In this document: positions 55,690 to 64,000 of the stretch, piece by piece
Layout of the letters: each line of letters starts with the position of its first letter
How positions within the stretch are numbered: the stretch's first letter is position 1
Assembly: GCF_905220365.1 (NCBI RefSeq)
Contig: NC_061136.1
Span: 11,015,702-11,079,701, forward strand
From: Vanessa cardui
Lineage: Eukaryota > Arthropoda > Insecta > Lepidoptera > Nymphalidae
Reading direction: 5' to 3'
Length of the DNA: 64,000 nt
Translations under genes and position numbers: made by a program
The notes under the pieces: model-generated
Told to the model about the DNA's origin: nothing
The model's database searches: none
What the model saw: the letters and a program-made list of their open reading frames with translations, nothing else

Positions 55690-58600
55690 TGGTAGTGCCA
55701 CGCTGTATACCTTCGGGTTACAGCCGAATGGGCCGGCACGCCCGCGGAAGTACCACTCTCTCACTTAAAATCGGCGTAAAGTGGTGGCTATGCTACCGCG
55801 TTTCGTCCGGTAAGTGAGAGTTCCGGAGGCCCAATCCCCCTCCCCCCCAAAACTTGATGGTTGTGTAGAATTTGGTTAAATTACCCCCGGAGGGTACCAT
55901 CAGCGACAGCGGTGGAGAATCCCTCTCTGGGCATCCATGCTCAGGACATACACCACCTGAACAGGGATGCCCAGGCTGCCCTCCGAATTCTGGGGGGGGG
56001 GGCAATTTTGCGCTCGCCACTGTTCGGGGCAAGCGGAGCAGGCATCATAAGGCAACCCCTACCACCCTCGCTGTGGACTTCTGCAACATAAGGGGACTCA
56101 ACTCCAACCTCAACGCCGTTCACTACCATCTGGAAACGGCGAAGCCGGCCTTGCTCTTTCTAACCGAGACCCAGATATCTTCTCCTGCCGATACGACTTT
56201 TCCCTCGTACCCTGGGTACAAATTGGAACATTCCTTTATACCACGAGCTGGGGTATGCGTTTACGTCAGAGATGATATCTGTTCTCGACGCCTCGGCAGC
56301 CTTGAAGGACAGGACCTATCGATTATCTGGCTGCGTGTAGACTGCGATGACCATCCGCGAATCTATGCGTGCCTCTATAGGTCCCATAGCGGTAATGCCG
56401 AAACCGACCGACTGGTTGAGCACGTCCAAATGGCTACAGATTCCGTGCTTCAGCAGATTCCATCCACAGAGATCATTACTCTGGGTGACTTTAATGCTCA
56501 CCACGCAGAATGGCTCGGCTCACGCACCACCGATCATGCGGGTAGATCTGTTCTGGACTTCGCTCTAGCATATGATCTGACACAACTGGTCAACTCGCCA
56601 ACGCGAATACCGGATGTGGAGGATCATACACCTTCCCTGTTGGACCTTCTACTGACTTCACCTCCGGATGGCTATCAGGTTATCGTCGATCCCCCTCTGG
56701 GCTCGTCTGACCACTGTCTCGTCCGGAGTACAGTGCCGGTTGTGCGATCCTCACGGCCTCGCTTTGTTGGGTGCTGCCGAGTATGGCACTACAAGTCAGC
56801 AGATTTGGATGGGATGCGGTCTTTTTTTGCATCTTACCCATGGGGGCAGATTTGTTTCTCGCCGGATGATCCGAACGCTGCTGCTGACTCTGTTGCCGAT
56901 GTGGTGCTTCAGGGTATGGAACTATTCATTCCTTACTCTGCAGTACCCATCGGTGGCAAGTCCCAGCCTTGGTTTGGTCGCTTCTGCAAAACGGCATCAC
57001 GCCGAAAGTGGGAACGCTATCAAACCTGGGCTAATGCATCTGCGTCTCGTGATGTAAATACCAGCGCATTTAAAAAGGAATACAACTCTGCCTCTAGATC
57101 CCTCAAAAATGTGATTGCTAGGGCGAAGACGGAGTACATTGGCAGAATTGGCGAGAGACTGGTGCGTCTCCCTTCAGGAACACGAGCGTTCTGGTCTCTC
57201 GCTAAGGCTGTCTTAGGGAATTTCTGTCAGCCATCTTTTCCATCTCTGCACAGAGACGGTGAGTCATTGGCCCATACCGCGAAAGAGAAAGCTGATCTTT
57301 TAGGCTCTCTCTTCGCGTCGAACTCGATTCTGGATGACCAAGGAAAATCTCCACCAACAATTCCGCGATGTGATACCATGATGCCGGAGGTTAAATTCCG
57401 GCAAAGTGCAGTTCGTAAAGCACTTCTTTCCTTGGACATTCATAAGTCGAGCGGACCCGATGGTATCTCTCCAATCGTGCTACGGACATGTGCTCCCGAG
57501 TTGGCACCGGTCTTGACGCGTCTTTTCCGGCAATCCTACACATTAGGCGTCGTCCCGAATTCCTGGAAGACAGCTTTGGTGCATCCGATCCCTAAAAAAG
57601 GCAACCGCTCAGACCCGTCCAATTATAGGCCTATAGCCATCACCTCCTTGCTCTCCAAGATAATGGAGTCCCTTATAAACTGCCAGCTCCTGCGGTATCT
57701 AGAGGAGAACCAGCTGATTAGCGACCGCCAGTATGGTTTCCGTCGGGGTCGGTCAGCCGGTGATCTTCTAGTTTACCTTACTCACAGGTGGGCTGAAGCA
57801 GTTGAGAGCAAGGGGGAGGCATTAGCAGCCAGCTTGAACATAGCGAAGGCCTTCGATCGTGTATGGCACAAAGCGCTTCTTTCGAAGCTTCCTTCCTATG
57901 GGCTTCCCGGGAAATTATGCAATTGGATTACCAGTCAATGCTGGTGTTCCACAAGGCTGCGTTCTATCACCCACTCTGTTTGTGCTGCATATCAATGATT
58001 TGTTGCAAATCGGGAACATTCATTGCTATGCAGACGACAGTACCGTTGACACCTTATACACCGGCTGAGCTAATATTTCTCGGGAAAACGTCGAAGAAAA
58101 CCGGAACAAACTTGTGTCTAAAGTCGAGTCTTCATTAAACGAACTCTCGAATTGGGGCCGGCTAAATCTGGTCCATTTCAACCCCAAAAAGACGCAAGTT
58201 TGCGCGTTAACCGCTAAAAAGACCCCATTTGTCGTATCTCCACGATTTGAGAACATTCCGATAGCCGCTACAGGTAGTATCGGAATACTTGGCGTTGATA
58301 TTTCGAGCCTCGTTCAGTTCCGCGGTCAATTGGAAGGCAAAGCCAAATTGGCTTCAAAAAAGCTGGGCGTGCTCAGCAAGGCGAGACAGTATTTCACGTC
58401 GGCCCATCGCCTAAAACTTTACAAGGCGCAAATTCGGCCTCACATGGAGTACTGCTCTCACCTCTGGGCGGGTGCTCCACAGTACCAGCTCCTTCCATTT
58501 GACCGCATCCAACGTAGAGCGGCTCGAGTTATCGACGATCAAGCCCTTTCCGATCTCCTTGATCCTTTGGCTTTGCGTAGAGATGTCGGATCACTCTGCA

Positions 58601-58978
58601 TCTTCTACCGAATTTTTCACGGGGAAAGTTCCGAGGAATTGTTCGGATTAATCCCGGCTGCTGAATGTCACCTTCGGACATCTCGTCAAAATTCTAAGTT
58701 TCACCCGCACCATCTTGATGTCCGAAAATCCACAACAGCGCGATTTCTTAGACATTTTCTGCCTCGCACAACCACTTTGTGGAACCAGCTTTCGCCGGCG
58801 GTTTTTCCGAACCGATACGACATGGGAACCGTCAAGAAAAGAGCCTACTCCTTTCTCAAAGGCCGGCAACGCACCTGCAAGCCTCCTGGTATTGCAGATG
58901 TCCATGGGCGGTGGTAGTCACTTTCCATCAGGTGAGCCTCCTGCTCGTTTGCCACCTATCCCATAAAAAAAAAATGCA
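55690..58978 (+). mobile_element. Jockey-like LINE, nearly full ORF2
   Basis: The 5' boundary is uncertain. GC-rich LINE-like sequence begins at about 55690 and the 55247-55689 segment may also belong. The body encodes endonuclease and RT, and the 3' end is CACCTATCCCATAAAAAAAAA. Its composition is much richer in GC than the surroundings. No ORF1 was found. No target duplication could be confirmed. Its last ~75 bp resemble the SINE-B 3' end. Confidence 0.85.
55872..58917 (+). pseudogene. LINE ORF2: endonuclease plus reverse transcriptase
   Basis: An APE-type endonuclease occupies roughly residues 65-290 (CNIRGLNSNL, FLTETQ, LGDFNAHH, SSDHCLV). The RT follows (KSSGPDGISP near residue 525, SNYRPIAITS near 583, QYGFRRGRSAGDLL near 618, then motif A). 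Motif A reads SLNIAKAFD near 654: the catalytic Asp is Asn. At about 57929 a deletion of roughly 20 codons plus a frame change removes the stretch between NWI and the PVNAGVPQGCVLSP motif. The frame then continues with YADD (58027-58041), meets a TGA at 58066-58068, and resumes to a natural stop at 58915-58917 after DVHGRW. The ATG at 55872 is not necessarily the native start. Three independent lesions make it inactive. Confidence 0.85.
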
Positions 58979-60019
58979 TACATTTAAGTATGTATGTATA
59001 TAATAATGAAAAAATATTTTTATTATTTGTGTTTTTTCCAATAACTATCAATTTAGATGTTTCACATCTGCCGGGTGTTCCGTGACGGCCACATTTTTGA
59101 AAGTTTATTCCATTTCATAATAAAAAAATGTTTCCAATACTACGAACACATATCTGCAATCAATTGACCGTAGAGTTCCTTTGTTTTCGCGTTTGGTTCT
59201 GTTTTAACGGCGTGTTTATATTTCCTCTTTTATCTTTACAGACAAATTTTTCATTTGTTTTTTTTTTATTATTATTAAACGAAACGAGAAAATCAGCCAT
59301 CCGACTTACAGTCACCATAAAAACTATTCTTCCAAACATTTATATTAAGTCTGAAATAATTTAGACATAAAGATATATTTTACTTTACTATAAAAAAAGG
59401 TAAATTTAATTAAAACAGTTATCAAACTTTGTATCAAAAATTTTATTACATTGTCGACGAATAGACTTAAAAAATAGGCCAAAATATAAAGTCAACTCAA
59501 AATAAATGTTTAAAGTTTTAGTTTTATTACGGGCTTCTTGAAGCCGAGAGTTCATATTCAGTTCAAATGCGGGTCTATTTATATTAAAGCAAGATTTGTA
59601 GAGTCTTTTGTATTATCAAACAAGAAGGTTGTTGCAAGACAATGGCCCCTCATCCATTTATCTGATTTATAAGTTTTCTTAGTGAATATTTAGCTTACTA
59701 CCAAATTAATTGCTTCTATCTGGAATATAATTTTAAGCTTATTTTAGGTTACGATACCTTTATATTGTCGTTAATGTCCGTTATTTTATCAGAAGTGAAA
59801 TCTATATACAATTTTATTCCAATGTGTTCTATGAATTATGGCCCAACTTTAACTTAGCTGCCTTTAAATCATCCAATCCTAAGACCACGGTTTTTAATAT
59901 CAAAATAATGTTATATTCCATTATATGCCTTCAGAATATTCATAATATGCTTTGTATAAATTTACGGGTCAATTTTATGATTTTGTAATAAAACCGTGTC
60001 GCAAAAAGGAATCAATGAA
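58979..60019. other. AT-rich noncoding stretch
   Basis: No gene. The frame at 59128-59364 is hydrophobic by AT composition and has no domain. Confidence 0.5.
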
Positions 60020-60160
60020 TGAAAACGTCTTAGTTCCCAAGGTTGGTGGCGCAAAGAATAGTTAATATTTCTTACAACGTCATTGTCTATGGCTGATGAT
60101 GACCACTTATCATCAGGTGGCCCATATGCTCGTCCGCCAACTTATACCATAAAAAAAATT
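60020..60160 (+). mobile_element. SINE-B 3' half
   Basis: AACGTCTTAGTTCCCAAGG through CATCAGGTGGCCCATATGC to CTTATACCATAAAAAAAA. About 16 bp (ATTGACGATGTAAGG region) are missing near 60052. Confidence 0.8.
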
Positions 60161-60624
60161 AACATGGGTAATTCTAGTTGAAAAGTAATTATGATTATAA
60201 TATAAAACTGGGAAAGCAAATAGCCATTGATTTCACTAATCATTGTTTCCTTGTTCGAAGGGATTTTTTAAGTAAAAATAAATGATAGAAATATCAATGT
60301 AAAGGTACCTCAGTACCTCTCCATGTTTGACACTTACGAGTACGGTCAGAAAGTGTGTTCCAAATAATAATTTCGTGCAAGGGTACAGTAGACTCGACAG
60401 AAATTCATCCACAATAAATTATAGATCAACATTTATGAAAAGGTTATATGTCATATAAAAGTAGAGGATAAACCGTATTTGTTTAGCTTTATTTATTTTA
60501 TCCCAGTGAAATTATTCTACACATCGATAGGCATATAAGACATTTTGTTTTCGATTTATCAATTTGAATGTGAGTGAGACAAAAGAGGAAATTTTAAAAT
60601 TTTAAAAAGCAGTTAAATTATATT

Positions 60625-60860
60625 TAAAAGGGCTTATCAACCTGCGACTTGTGTCGTATTATGATGCATCAATGTGCCAGTTTAAATTTCCTTATCGGCT
60701 TGCTGTCGACGTCAGCAATACGCCCTGTGGGAGACAATGTGGCAAATTGAAAACTGAACGAGTTACACTCCATTGCCTGTGTGAGAAAATTGCGCTATAA
60801 GGACGCCACACGAAGCGATTACTTTTTCTGATAGCTCTTCAGTGAAAATAGAATGCTTAT
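60625..60860. other. single-copy, less AT-rich block
   Basis: Non-repetitive, including GACGTCAGC, GCCCTGTGGGAGACAATG and TTGCGCTATAAGGACGCC. No coding frame is evident. It is a candidate conserved noncoding element. The rest of 60161-61591 is AT-rich without features. Confidence 0.25.
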
Positions 60861-61591
60861 ACCTGTGAAGTAATGGTATCAATTTCTTAGGTTATTTTTA
60901 GTAGTTTCTAAAATAACATCTTCATTTTACTTTGTGAGAATATGTGAAGATAAGGTCTTTCTAAATGTAAACTCAATGGAATGCATCGAACTAAATGTAA
61001 CATGGAGCTTTTTTTATACATGTTTCAAAATAAATGTAACCATGTCATAGTAAATATCTTCATTATAAGTTCGTATCAAGACAAATATTTATAAATTGTT
61101 AATAAGCAGTCACTTGATATTCTCTGGTGAAATTTCCGCGTAAAATATAAATTTACGCTTATACGTAGCAAAAACTTTTAACGTTTAGCAAAACGGTTGT
61201 AGTTGTTGGATACTCTACCAGCAAAAAGTTAAAATGGCTGCGGTCGTAATGTGCTGGGTACGCTGTTTAATCGGTTTAAAACTTTCTCCAACGAAAGGGT
61301 TTCTAGTGTACTATTTGTCGTATGTAGTTAGTGGTTTTTGGTAAAAACTAAATTATTACGATGTACTTAGGATCTTAAAGAAAGTGGTATGGTATATGAC
61401 ATATTATCGTAGTTATCAAATAATTATAATTTTGTAAAAAAACTTGAACGATTTTTTGATACCCGGCTTACAGTATCGTAAGGAAAGAGAGTCGTCACTC
61501 TTCAGACAACCTTTTCCTCTTTTTCTTTTTTTCTCCGTCTATTTTTTAATATAACATAATTTGAAATATGCTATTTTACTAATTCGTTTGA

Positions 61592-61720
61592 GAGCTGAGA
61601 TGGCCCAGTGTCATTTCATTGAAATTCTGCCACTTGTGCATTCCACCAATCCGCATTGGAACAGCGTGGTAGAATATTTTCCAAAACCCTCTTCTTAATG
61701 GAAGAGAAGGCCTTAACCCG
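61592..61720 (+). mobile_element. SINE-A with internal deletion
   Basis: The head stops right after GATGGCCCAGTG and jumps to TCATTGAAATTCTGCCAC. About 150 bp including the B box are missing. It ends at AAGGCCTTAACCCGC, where it joins a family D piece. Confidence 0.75.
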
Positions 61721-61836
61721 CTGAACCGATAACTCAGATAACATAGGCTACTTTTTTGCCTGACACATGACAACTAACATACAAACTCAAAAAAAACAAC
61801 AAAAACGCAAGCGAAGCCACGGGCGACTACTAGTAC
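61717..61836 (+). repeat. family D 3' part
   Basis: CCGCTGAACCGATAACTCAG to GCCACGGGCGACTACTAGTA. The 5' half is missing where it joins the SINE-A. Confidence 0.6.
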
Positions 61837-62532
61837 ATAAATATATATTCCGTTATGTATATTATATAATGACAGCCACTTCGTTCCATCAAGGTATCCC
61901 AAGACACTTCTCTTTTTTCTATGACATTATTAGATGGACATATAAATTAACCAAATCATGGTAAGCGGTCACCACGGCGCGGCCCAAGACGTATTTGTGT
62001 ATGGCAGCCCCATTTTCCGTTACGATTTTACGCCACCACTTGAAAATATAGTGGAGACATTGGAGCAAGGTTCAAGAATAACGAATATATATACATATTA
62101 TATAAAATCATCGGGTAAACAAAGAAACGTTTATTTATATTTTATTTACAAATCCTTATGTATATATATATAGATATGTACAAATATCTCGGGGAAATAC
62201 GGTGTGTCTGACATTCTAGACCAAGGATGACTATTGGCTCCTAGCCTCACAGCTTCTGTGAAGAAGATTTTATAGAGCACAAGTATATATAAAACTTGCA
62301 TTTTCTAATAGGCCCGCTGTCGTTGCATTAATCAAATACAACTTCACCGATTTTAATTTTTAAAACTTAGCAGATAACAATAAAATTGCATATCTTATAT
62401 CCAATATAAGTTGACCCCCCATTTTAAATACATCCGAATACACGGAAGCTCTTATAACATCCGGTATATGAAATTAAACAGGAAAATGTATAATCCAAAT
62501 TTGGCATGGGTGAAACCACAGAGCACAGCTAG
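61837..62532 (+). mobile_element. possible Helitron 3' end in noncoding DNA
   Basis: AGAGCACAGCTAG ends at 62532 before T, a Helitron-like terminus. No confident 5' TC end was found. A short TA-rich run at 62160-62172 is the only other feature. Confidence 0.3.
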
Positions 62533-62738
62533 TTGGTAATATAATCATGATAACCGCAGTTTGAACCAGATGTACTTACATGAACCAAGAGCCAAATTGT
62601 TATTACTAAAAAGATACACTATATTAAACCAGCCATAGTTTCCAACTTCAGCGTTATCGTAGAATTAAGAATGGCAGAAAAGCTTCTGCATTTTTGCTAA
62701 CATTGTAGCTCAAAATATATTCTTTATACGATGTTAGT

Positions 62739-63055
62739 AGTCGAGATGGCCCAGCGGCTAGAACGCGTGCATCTTAACCGATGATGGCAAACCGATGAAA
62801 CCCAGGCAGGGTTTGAACCCGCAAGCACCGCTGATTCATATGCTTAATTTGTCTTTATTATTCATCTCGTGCTCAGCGGTGAAGGAAAACATCGTGAGGA
62901 AACCTGCATGTGACAAATTTCATAGAAATTCTGCCACATGTGTATTCCACCAACCCGCATTGAAACAGCGTGAATATGTTCCAAACCTTCTCCTCAAAGG
63001 GAGAGGAGGCCTTTAGCCCAGCAGTGGGAATTTACAGGCTGTTGTTGTTGTTGAT
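62739..63055 (+). mobile_element. SINE-A with local inversion
   Basis: Full-length copy ending in (TTG)n. The A box is TGGCCCAGCGG. At 62795-62826 the normal TGCGGGTTCAAACCC is replaced: AAACCCAGGCAGGGTTT is followed by GAACCCGCA, an inverted copy of the B-box region. Other regions match the family well. Confidence 0.85.
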
Positions 63056-63454
63056 GTTAGTAAATCAAAGTTTTTCACTATCAATTTTTTTAACATTCAG
63101 TTAAAAAATTGGTGTATAAATTTATATGTCCACTTTGAAACAAAGATTAACTTTTTAAAGTATTGATTGCTTTAGAGAATTCATCGACATTCACTTTGAA
63201 ATCAAATCGTATACTTGAATTATTTAGATCGATAAAATCTTGTTTGATTATAATAGTATTGTAATTAGCAATTGCAATTAATCCATTTCCGTTTCATGTT
63301 GCTGTCAATATATAATCGTCAAGATGTTTTGTATCTACATATAGGAAGCTAGATCAAACAACGCAGGTGTATTAATTGGTGTAGCAAGATAACATATTAC
63401 ATTCGGTCACAAGTATTATTATCCAAACCAAATTACAAATCAAGTTTCTAAAGC
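63056..63454. other. AT-rich noncoding stretch
   Basis: Nothing recognised. Confidence 0.45.
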
Positions 63455-63640
63455 TTTTAATTGGCTCTGTGCAAGCCCGTCTACGTAGCTATTACCCATC
63501 CATGACATTCTAACGCCAAACAAGAGTACTTCGTATTGTTATATTCCAGTTTTAAGGACTAGTGAGTCAGTGTAACTAGACACCAAGGACATAACATCTT
63601 TGTTCCAAAGGTGACCAAGTAAGAAGACCACCATCACTTT
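63455..63640 (+). mobile_element. SINE-B 5' part, diverged
   Basis: GCTCTGTGCAAGCCCGTC, CGTATTGTTATATTCCAG and GACATAACATCTTTGTTCC follow the family with many substitutions. Confidence 0.65.
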
Positions 63641-64000
63641 TGATCACTTTTTGATTCAGGAAAATGGATTTGAAATATTGCTGCTGTCAAATTAGCCCTT
63701 AATGGACATCCTATCGTGCTAAGGCTTCGTGAGCTGTGAGACCGGTGTGATTACGGTGATGTTTAATTTTTCACGTGTATCCAATATTTTTATAGTCAAT
63801 TCATAGTCAATAATAACAATTATAGTCAATTCATATCACTCCGAATTTTCAAGGTCATGTTCAGTGGTTAGTTTCAAGAATTTTCTTACAGAGTAACGGT
63901 ACTATTGCTGATGATGCTGGTTCAACTCCACTGACGTTAGCATTGTTTGAATAACTCTAATTTTGTAAACTATTCAATTTTTTATTATTATGAGATTAAA
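63641..64000. other. noncoding stretch
   Basis: No gene. TATAGTCAATTCATA is repeated at about 63793 and 63822. Confidence 0.45.

Overview
The window looks like AT-rich intergenic or large-intron DNA from a lepidopteran, probably a butterfly. I infer this from the repeat content (tRNA-headed SINEs with a TTG-repeat tail, short Helitrons ending CTAG, Jockey/CR1-like and RTE-like LINE ends, a Penelope-like fragment). No database search was possible. I found no host protein-coding gene, rRNA, functional tRNA or CRISPR array. Every recognisable long reading frame belongs to a transposable element, and all but the small Penelope frame are broken or truncated.

Layout. From 0 to 31 kb, AT-rich sequence carries three SINE families. 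SINE-A has a tRNA-like head and a TTG tail. SINE-B lacks an obvious tRNA head and ends in CCATAAAA. SINE-C has a tRNA-like head with near-perfect A and B boxes. Also present are short non-autonomous Helitrons (709-1197, 25769-26025, 30182-30403, 30581-30945), RTE-like LINE C-terminal scraps (1740-1858 minus, 23932-24090 plus) and two other repeat families, D and F. A CRE site, TATA box and splice-donor-like string at 17904-18200 could be a promoter plus noncoding exon. From 31.2 to 34 kb there is a three-layer nest: a SINE-A split by a DNA transposon, itself split by a CR1/Jockey-like LINE. A decayed autonomous Helitron fills 35707-38676 and carries further insertions. It is followed by an RTE 3' end and a Penelope-like fragment bounded by perfect 51-bp inverted repeats (39362-39836). 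A cluster of ATCGAT words and a foldback lie at 41.2-41.8 kb, and a one-ended PIF/Harbinger remnant at 45.17-45.59 kb. A minus-strand LINE ORF1 without ORF2 lies at 47.04-48.55 kb. A 590-bp foldback and related repeats occupy 49.4-51.1 kb. The largest element is a Jockey-like LINE at about 55.7-58.98 kb.

How the parts relate. The LINE at 55.7-58.98 kb and the SINE-B copies share their last ~70 bp, which fits SINE-B being mobilised by that LINE's machinery. SINE-A and SINE-C keep recognisable pol III promoter boxes. Several short-loop perfect hairpins, two of them inside SINE copies whose normal sequence is known from sister copies, look like local template-switch (snap-back) mutations and form a recurring pattern here. 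A few less AT-rich, non-repetitive blocks (7.4, 23.4, 24.7, 35.1, 60.6 kb) are the best places to look for conserved regulatory DNA.
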